Below, piece by piece: positions 23,515 through 31,970 of a DNA stretch of 38,777 bases. The notes beneath the pieces were generated by a model, which was not told the DNA's origin, searched no databases, and saw nothing but the letters and a program-made list of their open reading frames with translations. Source of the stretch: Chloroflexota bacterium. Its GTDB lineage: Bacteria > Chloroflexota > Dormibacteria > Dormibacterales > Dormibacteraceae. How positions within the stretch are numbered: the stretch's first letter is position 1; every line of letters starts with the position of its first letter. Where the stretch lies: the NCBI GenBank assembly GCA_005889135.1, contig VBEK01000126.1:1-38777 (forward strand), in the 5' to 3' direction. The translations under genes were made by a program, and so were the position numbers.

Positions 23515-24812
23515 GGACGCTCGTCAACGAGCCGGCGTACGTCGCGCTCGTCAAAGAGCACGGGCGCGAGCGGGTGGTGGAGGCGATCCGCGCCCAGATC
23601 GCGCGCGAGCGCGCGGGCGGCGGCGACGAGTCCTCGCGCCGCGACGCCGTCGAGGCGAGGCTGAGGGCGGGCGTGGCGCCGCGGCTGCGCCGCGTGATCA
23701 ACGCGAGCGGCGTGATCCTGCACACCAACCTCGGCCGCGCGCCTCTGTCGAAGGCTGCCCTCGACGCGCTCGCCGTGGCGGCCGGATACAGCAACCTCGA
23801 GCTCGACCTGGAGACGGGTAAGCGGGGCGAAAGGGCGACACTTGTGTCCGGCCTCCTTACAGCGCTCTTCGGCGGCGAGGCCGCGCTCGTCGTCAACAAC
23901 AACGCCGCAGCGGTCCTGCTGGCGCTGACCGCGCTTTGCAGGGGCCGCGAGGTGCTCGTCTCGCGAGGCCAGCTCGTCGAGATCGGCGGCGCGTTCCGAA
24001 TGCCGGACGTGATGCGCCTCTCGGGGGCGCGCATGGTCGAGGTCGGCACGACCAACCGCACCCGCGCGTCCGACTATGAGGAGGCGATCACGCCGCGCAC
24101 CGCGGCCATCCTGCGCGTCCACACCTCGAACTTCCGGGTCACCGGCTTCACTGAGTCGGCCTCGCTTCCGCAGCTGGCGGAGGTTGCGCGCCGGCGCGGC
24201 GCGCTGCTGATCGACGACCTCGGCAGCGGCGCGGTGGCCGCCCTCGGTGACGAGCCGACGGTCGGAGAGTCCGTCGCACACTGCGACGTGGTCGCGTTCT
24301 CCGGCGACAAGCTCCTGGGCGGCCCACAGGCGGGGATCGTCCTCGGCAAGGAAGAGGTCGTGCGCAAGATGTCGCGCCATCCGCTGGCGCGCGCCGTGCG
24401 GGTCGACAAGCTCACGCTCGCCGCCCTCGAGGCGACGCTGCGCCAGCGTCTCACCGGGCACGAAGAGGAGATCCCGGTCGAGCGCATGCTGCGCGCCTCG
24501 GTCGAGGATGTGCGCCGCCGCGCGGCGTTCTGGTCGGTGAAGCTGGCCGACCGCGGGGTCGAGACCGAGCTCGTCGACGGTACGTCGGCGGTGGGTGGAG
24601 GCTCGCTGCCGGAGCATCCTCTTCCGACCGTTCTGCTCGCTCTTCGCGGCCCGGCGTCCAAGCTGGCGACCGCCCTGCGCCGCGGCGACCCGGCCGTGAT
24701 CGCCCGGATCGAGGGGGACCGGTGCTGCCTCGACGGGCGCACCGTGCTGAAGGGTGAGGACGAGACGCTGCTAGACGCCGTCGAGGCAGCAGCGTCAACC
24801 ATCAAGAGATGA
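23463..24812 (+). CDS. selA: L-seryl-tRNA(Sec) selenium transferase
   Basis: PLP enzyme that converts Ser-tRNA(Sec) to Sec-tRNA(Sec) using selenophosphate. About 449 residues from ATG 23463, close to E. coli SelA (463). The N-terminal part [37 protein letters not shown] aligns with the tRNA-binding N-domain. [48 protein letters not shown] and the PLP-lysine motif [15 protein letters not shown] are all present. A longer open frame upstream lies inside the M50 gene and is not used. The stop overlaps the selB ATG (ATGA). No selC or selD is seen in the window. Confidence 0.96.
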   Translation: MRRVPNRDLRADSLPGVGTLVNEPAYVALVKEHGRERVVEAIRAQIARERAGGGDESSRRDAVEARLRAGVAPRLRRVINASGVILHTNLGRAPLSKAALDALAVAAGYSNLELDLETGKRGERATLVSGLLTALFGGEAALVVNNNAAAVLLALTALCRGREVLVSRGQLVEIGGAFRMPDVMRLSGARMVEVGTTNRTRASDYEEAITPRTAAILRVHTSNFRVTGFTESASLPQLAEVARRRGALLIDDLGSGAVAALGDEPTVGESVAHCDVVAFSGDKLLGGPQAGIVLGKEEVVRKMSRHPLARAVRVDKLTLAALEATLRQRLTGHEEEIPVERMLRASVEDVRRRAAFWSVKLADRGVETELVDGTSAVGGGSLPEHPLPTVLLALRGPASKLATALRRGDPAVIARIEGDRCCLDGRTVLKGEDETLLDAVEAAASTIKR

Positions 24813-26644
24813 GCTTCGTCGTCGGCACCGCGGGCCACATCGACCACGGGAAGTCGACGCTGATCACGGCCCTGACCGGCATCGACCCGGACCGCCTCGC
24901 GGAGGAGAAACGGCGGGGCATGACCATCGACCTCGGCTTCGCGCACATGACGCTGCCGAGTGGTCGCGAGGTAGGGATCGTCGACGTGCCCGGCCACGCC
25001 CGGTTCATGCGCAACATGCTGGCCGGCGCTCATGGCCTCGACGCCGCGCTGCTCGTGGTGGCGGCGGACGAAGGCCTGATGCCCCAGACCCGCGAGCACC
25101 TGGACGTGCTCGATCTCCTGGAGGTCAAGCGCGGCCTGGTCGTGCTGACCAAGCGCGACCTGGTCGAGGCCGACTGGCTGGCTCTGGTCGAGCAGGAGGT
25201 GATAGCCGCGCTGCGGGGGACGTCACTCGAAGGCGCCCGAGCGCATGCGGTGTCGGCGCTCACCGGCGAGGGACTGACTGAGCTCGTGGCGGCGCTCGAC
25301 GCGCTCCTGGACAGCGCCGAACCGCGTCCCGACGTCGGGCGCCCGCGGCTTCCCATCGACCGCGTCTTTCTGATGAGCGGCTTCGGCACCGTGGTCACGG
25401 GCACGCTGGTCGACGGCTCGATCAAGGTCGGCGACGAGCTCGAGGTCGTGCCCGGCGCCCGGCGCGTCCGGGTCCGCGGCCTGCAGCGGCACAACGAGAA
25501 GGTCGAGAGGGCCGGACCGGGCAATCGCGTGGCCGCGAACCTGGGCGGCGTCGAAAAGAGCGACCTCGCGCGGGGCGACGTCCTCGCCGCGATCGGGGCG
25601 CTGCGGGCGACACGCAGGGTCGACGCAAGGCTGCGAGTGCTCGCTTCGGCGCCGCAGCCCGTCCGGCACGGCGCGCTTCTCCAGCTTCACTCCGGCACCG
25701 CCGAGGCTCCGGCTCGGGTGATCGTGCTCGAGGGTGACCAGGTCGCACCCGGACACGAGGCGTGGGTGCAGCTGTACCTCGAGCGCCCGATCGCCGCGGC
25801 CGACCAGGATCGGTTTGTGCTCCGCGTGCCCAGCCCACCCGCCACGGTCGCCGGCGGGACCTTCGTCGACGTGGCGCCGCGCCGGCACCAGCGCCAGGAC
25901 TCGGCGGTGCGCCAGTCGCTCGAGCGTCGCGCCACGGGCGACGTCCTCGCCGAGGAGCTGCGCAAATACCCGCGCGGCGTGACGGTCGCCGCCCTGCTCA
26001 AGGCGACGACGGCCGTCCACGCCGACGTCGACCGGCTGCACGCGCGCAGGGTCGGGGACTGGATCTTCAGCGACGAGGCGTGGAGGTCGATCGCGTCGCG
26101 CGCGGGTGACGAGCTGGCCGCGTATCACCAGGCCTACCCCTTTCGCGCGGGGATGGCGCGCGAGGAGCTGCGCAGCAAGCTCAGCGTCTCGGCCGCTTCC
26201 TTTCCCGCCGTGGTGCAGGGACTGGTCGAAGACGGCCGCCTGGTGGAGCGAAACGGCTCGCTTTCGTCGCCCGCACACAGCGTGGCCCTCGACACCGAGA
26301 GCGGCCCGGCGCAGGAGCTGATGCGTGTGCTGGCCGAGCAGCCTTTCGCCCCGCCGTCGCTGTCCGAGGCCGCGGCCCGGGCCGGGGCCAGCGAGGAGCT
26401 GGTCCGCGCGCTGGCACTTCAAGGCGACATCGTCCGGGTCGCCGATGACGTCGCGTTCAGCCGCGATGCATACGAGTCGGCCGTCGCCCTCGTCAAGGAG
26501 ATCGTCGCCGCGAGCGGCTCGGTCACGGTCGCCCAGCTGCGTGACCGCATGGGGGCGAGCCGGCGTCCGGTGCTTGCGCTCCTCGAGCACCTGGACGCAC
26601 GGCGCGTGACGCGTCGCGTCGGGGACGCGCGTGTCCTGAGGTAA
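24809..26644 (+). CDS. selB: Selenocysteine-specific elongation factor SelB
   Basis: GTPase that delivers Sec-tRNA(Sec) to the ribosome at UGA codons marked by a SECIS hairpin. 611 residues, matching E. coli SelB (614). G motifs: [17 protein letters not shown] (G1), [12 protein letters not shown] (G2), [15 protein letters not shown] (G3) and VLTKRDLVE (G4). Domains II and III follow ([18 protein letters not shown] and onward), then about 250 residues of winged-helix repeats that read SECIS RNA ([22 protein letters not shown]..., [25 protein letters not shown]). Translation is probably coupled to selA. Its presence implies selenoproteins elsewhere in the genome. Confidence 0.97.
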   Translation: MSFVVGTAGHIDHGKSTLITALTGIDPDRLAEEKRRGMTIDLGFAHMTLPSGREVGIVDVPGHARFMRNMLAGAHGLDAALLVVAADEGLMPQTREHLDVLDLLEVKRGLVVLTKRDLVEADWLALVEQEVIAALRGTSLEGARAHAVSALTGEGLTELVAALDALLDSAEPRPDVGRPRLPIDRVFLMSGFGTVVTGTLVDGSIKVGDELEVVPGARRVRVRGLQRHNEKVERAGPGNRVAANLGGVEKSDLARGDVLAAIGALRATRRVDARLRVLASAPQPVRHGALLQLHSGTAEAPARVIVLEGDQVAPGHEAWVQLYLERPIAAADQDRFVLRVPSPPATVAGGTFVDVAPRRHQRQDSAVRQSLERRATGDVLAEELRKYPRGVTVAALLKATTAVHADVDRLHARRVGDWIFSDEAWRSIASRAGDELAAYHQAYPFRAGMAREELRSKLSVSAASFPAVVQGLVEDGRLVERNGSLSSPAHSVALDTESGPAQELMRVLAEQPFAPPSLSEAAARAGASEELVRALALQGDIVRVADDVAFSRDAYESAVALVKEIVAASGSVTVAQLRDRMGASRRPVLALLEHLDARRVTRRVGDARVLR

Positions 26645-26656
26645 GCTCCCCGAACC

Positions 26657-27529
26657 ATGCGGATAGCCGAGATGCTCACGCGCAGCAAGCCGACGATCTC
26701 GTTCGAGTTCATGGCGCCGCGCAACGAGTCCGAGGTCGACGTGCTGGAGCAGACGGTCTCGACGCTCGCCGGCCATGCGCCGGACTGGGTCTCGGTGACC
26801 TATCGCGTGCGTACGGGCGACAAGACGCTCGAGCTCGTGACGCGGATCAAGCGGCAGTACCACATCGAGGCCATGGCCCACCTCACCTGCGCCAACAGCG
26901 CCGACAGAACGCGCCAGATCCTCAACTGGATGGAGCGGGAGGGCGTGGCCAACGTGCTCGCTCTGCGCGGCGATGATCCCGCGGCGGGGCAGCGCTTCGT
27001 CCCCGCCGACCCCCAGCTGGCGCACGCGAGCGACCTCATCACCCTGGTCAAGCGCAGCGGATATCGATTCGGAGTCGGGGCTGCGTGCAGCGCCGAGAAA
27101 CATCCTGAGAGTCCGACGCTCGACCACGAGATGCGCTACATGCGGCTCAAGGTCGAATGCGGCGCGGACTTTCTGATCACGCAGCTGTTCATGGACAACG
27201 CCTTCTACTTCGACCTGGTGCGCCGAGCGCGCGACGAGGGCATCACCGTGCCGATCGTGCCGGGACTCATGCCGATCGCGAGCAGGCGCTCGCTCGGCGT
27301 CATGACGGCGATGTCAGGGGCTAGCGTGCCGGCGGCGCTGCAGGCGGCGATCGACGAGGCGCCCGACGACGAGGCGATTCGCGCGCTGGGCGTGCGCCAC
27401 TGCATCGCGCAGTGCGCCGAGCTGCTCGAGGCGGGCGTCCCGGGCCTGCACTTCTACACGTTCAACCGCGCCCGGGCGCCGATCGAGATCCTCGAGGCGC
27501 TGCGAGGGCAGCAGCTGCTGGCTTCCTAG
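26657..27529 (+). CDS. metF: Methylenetetrahydrofolate reductase
   Basis: Flavin enzyme reducing 5,10-methylene-THF to 5-methyl-THF for methionine synthesis. 290 residues with the TIM-barrel family motifs: ISFEFMAPRNESEV, VSVTYRV, EAMAHLTCANSA, GVANVLALRGDDPA, GVGAACSAEKHPESPT, GADFLITQLFMDNAFYFDLV, VPIVPGLMPI and GLHFYTFNRA. It starts 12 nt after the selB stop, so it is probably read on the same transcript. The folate link to selenium genes is not obvious; the shared logic may be just operon placement near methionine-branch genes. Confidence 0.96.
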   Translation: MRIAEMLTRSKPTISFEFMAPRNESEVDVLEQTVSTLAGHAPDWVSVTYRVRTGDKTLELVTRIKRQYHIEAMAHLTCANSADRTRQILNWMEREGVANVLALRGDDPAAGQRFVPADPQLAHASDLITLVKRSGYRFGVGAACSAEKHPESPTLDHEMRYMRLKVECGADFLITQLFMDNAFYFDLVRRARDEGITVPIVPGLMPIASRRSLGVMTAMSGASVPAALQAAIDEAPDDEAIRALGVRHCIAQCAELLEAGVPGLHFYTFNRARAPIEILEALRGQQLLAS

Positions 27530-27542
27530 CTGGTGGCAATCT

Positions 27543-27589
27543 CCCTCTCCCTTTCAGGGGATAGGGGTGGGGGGTGAGGGGCAAAGGGG
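27543..27589 (+). other. Hairpin and G-quadruplex-capable tract between metF and the ROK gene
   Basis: CCCTCTCCC (27543-27551) pairs with GGGATAGGG (27558-27566) in eight of nine positions around a six-nt loop. Overlapping this, five runs of four or more G (27557-27560, 27564-27567, 27569-27574, 27578-27581, 27586-27589) with one- to four-nt loops fit the G-quadruplex consensus on the coding strand. The two structures exclude each other. It could end the metF transcript or control the ROK gene. Confidence 0.5.
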
Positions 27590-27590
27590 C

Positions 27591-27611
27591 GGTAACAGAG
27601 GCGTTGTTACC
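27591..27611. promoter_or_regulatory. Dyad upstream of the ROK gene, possible operator
   Basis: GGTAACA (27591-27597) and TGTTACC (27605-27611) form a perfect seven-pair inverted repeat with a seven-nt gap, ending 11 nt before ATG 27623. Size and position fit an operator or a small hairpin blocking the ribosome site. No ribosome site is otherwise visible. Confidence 0.4.
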
Positions 27612-27622
27612 CTAATCCCGCC

Positions 27623-28495
27623 ATGCTGGCGGGAATCGATCTCGGAGGCACCCAGGTCCGCGTCGCCCTCGCGCGCTCGGACGGCCGCCTGGTCGCCAGC
27701 GTCAAGACCCGCACCCACCTCCTCGCCACCCCCCAGGCGATGGTCGACTGGGCGGCGGCGGAGATCGACCGCCACCGCGGCCGGGAGAAGGTGCGCAGCA
27801 TCACCATCGCCGCCCCGGGACCGATCGACATCAAGCGCGGCGTGCTCGTCAACCCGCCCAACCTGCCCTGGCAGAACGTGCCCCTGGTGGCCATGATGGC
27901 CCGCGCCACGGGCGCCAAAGCCCATCTTGCCAACGACGCCGACATGGCCGGGCTGGGCGAGTTCCATCACGGTGCCGGCCGCGGGACCCGGAACATGGTC
28001 TACATCACCTGGTCGACCGGTGTCGGCGGCGGCCTGATCATCGACGGCCGGCTCCACCGCGGCGCTCACGGCACCGCCGGCGAGATCGGGCACATGATCA
28101 TCGACCCCAACGGGCCGCTCGACAACTGCGGCCAGCGAGGCTGCCTGGAGGCGTTCGTGAGCGGCACGGCCCTGGCGCGCGAAACGGGCAAGCCCGCCGC
28201 AGAGCTGTTCGCCAGCGCGGCTCTTGGTGACCACCGCGCGCGCGCGGTGGTGGAGAAGGCGGCGCGTTACATGGGCATCGCCCTGATCAGCCTCACCAAC
28301 GCCCTGGACCCTGAGATGTTCGTCATCGGCGGGGGCGTATCCCGCTCGTGGGCGCTCGTCCAGCCCACCATGCTGGCGACGCTCCGCTCGTCGCCCTTCA
28401 TCAAGCCGGCCCGGCGGCCGAGCCTGCGCCGCGCCCGACTGGGCGACCGGGCAGGGCAGGTCGGAGCCGTGGAATGGGCGCGCATCAACCAGTAG
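27623..28495 (+). CDS. ROK-family sugar kinase, probable glucokinase
   Basis: 290 residues. MLAGIDLGGTQVRVALA is the N-terminal phosphate-binding motif, ANDADMAGLGEF and STGVGGGLIIDGRLHRGAHGTAGEIGH are the sugar-binding blocks with the catalytic Asp (DADMAG) and zinc His (GEIGH), and FVIGGGVSRSW is the adenosine motif. The zinc motif reads LDNCGQRGCLE where C-x-CG-x-x-GC-x-E is usual: the first Cys is Asp, so one ligand may be replaced. There is no N-terminal helix-turn-helix, hence a kinase rather than a repressor. It overlaps the next gene by 22 nt. Confidence 0.9.
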   Translation: MLAGIDLGGTQVRVALARSDGRLVASVKTRTHLLATPQAMVDWAAAEIDRHRGREKVRSITIAAPGPIDIKRGVLVNPPNLPWQNVPLVAMMARATGAKAHLANDADMAGLGEFHHGAGRGTRNMVYITWSTGVGGGLIIDGRLHRGAHGTAGEIGHMIIDPNGPLDNCGQRGCLEAFVSGTALARETGKPAAELFASAALGDHRARAVVEKAARYMGIALISLTNALDPEMFVIGGGVSRSWALVQPTMLATLRSSPFIKPARRPSLRRARLGDRAGQVGAVEWARINQ

Positions 28496-29820
28496 AGGAG
28501 AGTCGGCTTCTAGACCTCCTCAAGCGCGCTGCCGGCGAGCTCGGCGCCACCGCGTGGGTGGTCGGCGGATACGTGCGCGACAAGCTGCTCGGCCGGTCAC
28601 ACCTGGACCTCGACGTGGTGGTCGAGGACGGGGACTCCCTCGCCGTCGCCCGGCGTTTTGCCGCGCTGGCGGGCGCGTCCCCGCCGGTGACGTTCGAGCG
28701 CTTCGGCACCGCCCAGGTGACCCTGCCAGGGCGCCTGGTCGAGTTCGTCACCGCCCGCGTCGAGTCTTACGCCCCCGACTCGCGCAAGCCCGACGTCCGC
28801 CAGGCCACGCTCGACGAGGACCTCCGCCGGCGCGACTTCACGGTCAACACCCTGCTCATGGACCTGGACGGAAACGTCCACGATCGCCTGGGGGCCCGCC
28901 ACGACCTCGAGGGCAGGGTCCTGCGCACGCCAACGGATCCGGAGAAGACGTTCACCGACGACCCGCTGCGCATGCTCCGCGGCATCCGCTTCGCGGCCGA
29001 GCTCGGCTTCGAGCTCGCGCCGGACCTGCTCCCGGCGATGCGCCGCCTCCGCTCGCGGCTGGCGCCGCCGGTCATCTCGGCCGAGCGCATTGCCGAGGAG
29101 CTGCGCAAGATGCTCGTGTCGCCGCGCCCGAAGGGGGCGTTTGAGCTCCTAGACGAGGCCGACCTCCTCGCGGTCATCCTGCCCGAGGTCGCCGCCTGCA
29201 AGGGCGTCGCCCAGACCGGATACCACACCCACGACGTCTTCGGCCACACCCTGCTGGCGGTCGAAGCGACGCCGCCGGACCTGCTGACGCGCCTGGGCGC
29301 GCTCTTCCACGACGTCGGCAAGCCGTCTACGGCCAAAGGCGACGGCACCTTCATCGGCCACGAGGAGATCGGCGCGGCGATGGCCAAGGCGGCGCTCGAG
29401 CGGCTGCGCTTCTCACAGCGCGAGACCGACGTGGTGAGCCGGCTGGTGCGGCTTCACCTGCGGCCCGTCTTTTACCGCTCGGAGTGGACGGACGGCGCGG
29501 TCCGCCGCCTGGCGCGGGACGCCGGGCCGCTGCTCGACCGGCTGATGGCCCTGGCCCGGGCCGACATCGCCGCCTCCGCCTATCCCGAGCCGGAGAAGCT
29601 GGACGAGCTGCAGGCGCGCCTGGACGCCGTCCGCGCGGAGCGTCCTTCGAGGCTCCAGCCCCTGATCACGGGGGAGGAGATCATGCGCGCGCTGGGCATC
29701 GGGCCTGGCCCGGAGGTGGGCCGGATCAAGCAAAAGCTTGAAGAGCTGGTGATCGACGGCGAGCTGCCACCCGAGAGGCAGGCGCTTATCGATTACTTGT
29801 CGGAGCACCAAAACCTCTAG
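28474..29820 (+). CDS. cca: CCA-adding enzyme / poly(A) polymerase family nucleotidyltransferase with HD domain
   Basis: About 448 residues from ATG 28474, overlapping the ROK gene. The class II nucleotidyltransferase head shows AWVVGGYVRDKLLGRSHLDLDVVVE (GG...RD and D-x-D metal site), RRRDFTVNTLLMDLDG and the DDPLRMLRGIRFAAELGFEL (R-x-x-R-F-x-x-x-L/F) motif. An HD domain follows (TGYHTHDVFGHTLLAVEAT, LGALFHDVGKPST) and a C-terminal helical tail (ITGEEIMRALGIGPGPEVGRIKQKLEELVIDG). It should add or repair tRNA CCA ends; the tRNA-Leu at 5-86 does need CCA added. Poly(A) polymerase activity alone is the alternative. Confidence 0.93.
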   Translation: MGAHQPVEESRLLDLLKRAAGELGATAWVVGGYVRDKLLGRSHLDLDVVVEDGDSLAVARRFAALAGASPPVTFERFGTAQVTLPGRLVEFVTARVESYAPDSRKPDVRQATLDEDLRRRDFTVNTLLMDLDGNVHDRLGARHDLEGRVLRTPTDPEKTFTDDPLRMLRGIRFAAELGFELAPDLLPAMRRLRSRLAPPVISAERIAEELRKMLVSPRPKGAFELLDEADLLAVILPEVAACKGVAQTGYHTHDVFGHTLLAVEATPPDLLTRLGALFHDVGKPSTAKGDGTFIGHEEIGAAMAKAALERLRFSQRETDVVSRLVRLHLRPVFYRSEWTDGAVRRLARDAGPLLDRLMALARADIAASAYPEPEKLDELQARLDAVRAERPSRLQPLITGEEIMRALGIGPGPEVGRIKQKLEELVIDGELPPERQALIDYLSEHQNL

Positions 29821-29831
29821 CGAAAATCCCA

Positions 29832-29847
29832 GCAGCAGCTATGCTGC
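29832..29847 (+). other. Hairpin after cca; second stem upstream of the bactofilin ribosome site
   Basis: GCAGCA (29832-29837) pairs with TGCTGC (29842-29847) around GCTA, just after the cca stop. About 14 nt on, CCGCCC and GGGCGG form another stem in the leader before the GGGGAGG ribosome site of bactofilin. There is no T tract, so these may be leader structure rather than a terminator. Confidence 0.35.
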
Positions 29848-29904
29848 GACAGGAGGGACCGCCCGATTAGTGAGGGGAAGGGCGGGCTACCGGGGAGGTT
29901 CGAC

Positions 29905-30420
29905 ATGCCTGAGAGTGCGGTGGAGACTGTCGGAGCGACGGCGCCCAGCGCCAACGGGGACTCTGACCCGCTCGGCCTGGAGACCAGGGCCACGGTGCTG
30001 GCAAAGGAAGACACTCTGTCCGGCAAGCTGGCGCTGAGGGGTCCGGGGCACATGCTCGGCAACTTCAGCGGCCAGATCGAGTGCGACGGCGACCTGCTCA
30101 TCGGGCCGGAGGCCCATGTCGAAGCCGACATCAAGGGCCACCGGATCACGATCTCAGGGCTCGTTCGCGGCAACGTGATCGCGAGCAACCGGCTGAAGAT
30201 CACGAGCACCGGCCGGCTGGAGGGAGACGCCACGGTCGGCGCCCTCGTCGTCCAGGAAGGCGGGGTGCACTATGGCGTGATCCGGGTCCACCCGGAGGGC
30301 ATCCCTGACACGCCGATGGAGCGCATGTCGCAGGTGCCCGCCCAGTCGACCGTCGTAACTTTGAGACCCATGCCCAACGCTGTCGGGAGGGTCCGAAAAT
30401 TCTGGGGTGAGTTCTTCTAG
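29905..30420 (+). CDS. Bactofilin, polymer-forming cytoskeletal protein
   Basis: 171 residues from ATG 29905, with GGGGAGG six nt upstream. The central part (about 28-135) is the bactofilin right-handed beta-helix: repeated short strands such as TLSGKLALRG, GQIECDGDLLIGPEAHVEADIKGHRITISGLVRGNVIASNRLKITSTGRLEGDATVGALVVQEGG. Flanking tails are disordered. Bactofilins self-assemble into nucleotide-free filaments at the membrane that guide cell shape or polarity. It overlaps the next gene by 14 nt. Confidence 0.92.
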   Translation: MPESAVETVGATAPSANGDSDPLGLETRATVLAKEDTLSGKLALRGPGHMLGNFSGQIECDGDLLIGPEAHVEADIKGHRITISGLVRGNVIASNRLKITSTGRLEGDATVGALVVQEGGVHYGVIRVHPEGIPDTPMERMSQVPAQSTVVTLRPMPNAVGRVRKFWGEFF

Positions 30421-30952
30421 TCGACCGTCGAAGAAGCCGTCCCGGGCCCGGGCTCAGGAACCCAGGGCCCGGACGGCGTCCTCCCGGCCCGCCGCGAAGG
30501 CGGCCGAAAGGATTCCGCCCGCGCGCCGGCCGGCGCCGAAACCTGCTCCGCCCCGGCCTGAGCCACGGTCGTACCAGCTGCCGACGCCCAAGCCCCTGCC
30601 GGCGAAGCCGGCCGTGCCTGCGCCGCGGCCTGGGATCCGGCTCGCCGGCTCGGCGTCCTCCCGACTGACGATCAAGCCCAGCCCGCCAACCGGCCCGCGC
30701 CCGCAGCTCCAGCTGTCGACGAAGGTCCGTCCCGGCGGGCCGCGCCGGCTGAGCGAGGTGGAGCTGGACGAGGACGAGGTGCTGATCGACGGCTTTGAGG
30801 CGGTGCTCCGAGACGAGAAGGTGCGGGTCACCGCGGTGCTCGAGCGCACATGCGTCTACGTCGACCGCGGTGGCGACCGCCGGCTCGCGCGCAAGGAAGA
30901 CCTGTGGGTCGAGGCCGACAAGCTGCCGATCCGCCGCCGCGGCCTGAGTTAA
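30407..30952 (+). CDS. Proline/arginine/alanine-rich protein coupled to bactofilin
   Basis: 181 residues from GTG 30407, overlapping the bactofilin stop. The first 105 residues are low-complexity (Pro, Arg, Ala, Lys; repeated PAPKPAPPRPEP and PTPKPLPAKPAVPAP), expected to be disordered and positively charged. The last 70 residues (VELDEDEVLIDGFEAVLRDEKVRVTAVLERTCVYVDRGGDRRLARKEDLWVEADKLPIRRR) look like a small beta-rich domain. No family is recognised. Translational coupling suggests a partner of the filament, perhaps tethering it to the membrane or nucleoid. Confidence 0.6.
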   Translation: MSSSSRPSKKPSRARAQEPRARTASSRPAAKAAERIPPARRPAPKPAPPRPEPRSYQLPTPKPLPAKPAVPAPRPGIRLAGSASSRLTIKPSPPTGPRPQLQLSTKVRPGGPRRLSEVELDEDEVLIDGFEAVLRDEKVRVTAVLERTCVYVDRGGDRRLARKEDLWVEADKLPIRRRGLS

Positions 30953-30965
30953 GTTCTCTCTCGAC

Positions 30966-31970
30966 GTGATCGAAGAACCCAAGATCAATCGCAACCTCGC
31001 GCTCGAGCTGCTGCGGGTGACGGAGGCCGGCGCGCTGGCGGCGGCCCCGCTCCAGGGCCGCGGCAACAAGGAGGCGGCGGACAAGCGCGCGGTGGAAGCG
31101 ATCCGCGAATCGCTCGCGTCCGTCGACATGAAGGGGACTGTGGTCATCGGCGAGGGGGAAAAAGACCAGGCGCCGATGCTCTTCTTCGGCGAGGAGATAG
31201 GCAACGGCCTGGGGCCGGAGGTGGACGTCGCGGTCGATCCAATAGAGGGCACGAGCCTTACCGCCTCCGGGCTGCCGGGGGCCATCTCCGTGGTCGCGCT
31301 CGCCGAGCGCGGGACCATGCTCACGACCCACGTCCACTACATGGACAAGCTCGTCGTCGGGCGCAAGGCGCGTGGTGTGATCGACCTGGAGATGCCGGTG
31401 GAGTGGAATCTGCGCCGGATCGCCAAGGCCGAAGGCCTGCCGGTGCAGGAGCTCACGGTCGTCGTCCTCGAGCGCGACCGCAACACGGACGTCATCGCCC
31501 AGATCCGGGCCGTGGGGGCGCGCATCAAGCTCATCTCCGCCGGCGACGTGGCTGGTGCGCTGGAGGCGGCGCTGGAGACTCGCTTCGGGATCCACTGCAT
31601 GATGGGCTCGGGCGGGGCGACCGAGGGCGTGCTCGCCGCGTGCGCTATCAAGACCATAGGCGGCGACATGCAGGCCAAGCTTTACTTCCGCGACGACAAG
31701 GAGCGGGAGATGGCGGTCAAAGAGGGCCACAAGCCCGACCGGGTGTTGTGCATCGACGACCTTTGCTCGGGCAAGGACGTGTTCTTCGCCGCCACCGGGA
31801 TCACTACCGGCGAGCTGCTCAAGGGCGTGCGCTACGAAGACGTCTATGCGTACACGCAATCGATGGTTTTGCGCTCCACTTCAGGCACGATGCGCATCGT
31901 GGACGCGTACCACCCGATCGACAAGCTGCGGGTCAAGGGGCTGCTGCCAGAGCAGGTCAGGGTCCGCTGA
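30966..31970 (+). CDS. glpX: Fructose-1,6-bisphosphatase class II
   Basis: Hydrolyses fructose-1,6-bisphosphate in gluconeogenesis. 334 residues from GTG 30966, the usual GlpX length. Signature segments: NRNLALELLRVTEAGALAAAPLQGRGNKEAADKRAVEAIR, VVIGEGEKDQAPMLFFGEEIG, VDVAVDPIEGTSLTASGLPGAISV (metal-binding D-P-I-E-G), and MGSGGATEGVLAACAIKTIGGDMQAKL. The start lies 13 nt after the preceding stop. Its stop overlaps the proposed CTG start of the next gene. Confidence 0.96.
   Translation: MIEEPKINRNLALELLRVTEAGALAAAPLQGRGNKEAADKRAVEAIRESLASVDMKGTVVIGEGEKDQAPMLFFGEEIGNGLGPEVDVAVDPIEGTSLTASGLPGAISVVALAERGTMLTTHVHYMDKLVVGRKARGVIDLEMPVEWNLRRIAKAEGLPVQELTVVVLERDRNTDVIAQIRAVGARIKLISAGDVAGALEAALETRFGIHCMMGSGGATEGVLAACAIKTIGGDMQAKLYFRDDKEREMAVKEGHKPDRVLCIDDLCSGKDVFFAATGITTGELLKGVRYEDVYAYTQSMVLRSTSGTMRIVDAYHPIDKLRVKGLLPEQVRVR

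Noticed and set aside
25223-27127. A 634-residue minus-strand open frame opposite selB and metF
   Set aside because: Antisense shadow of highly conserved genes, low-complexity composition, no domain.
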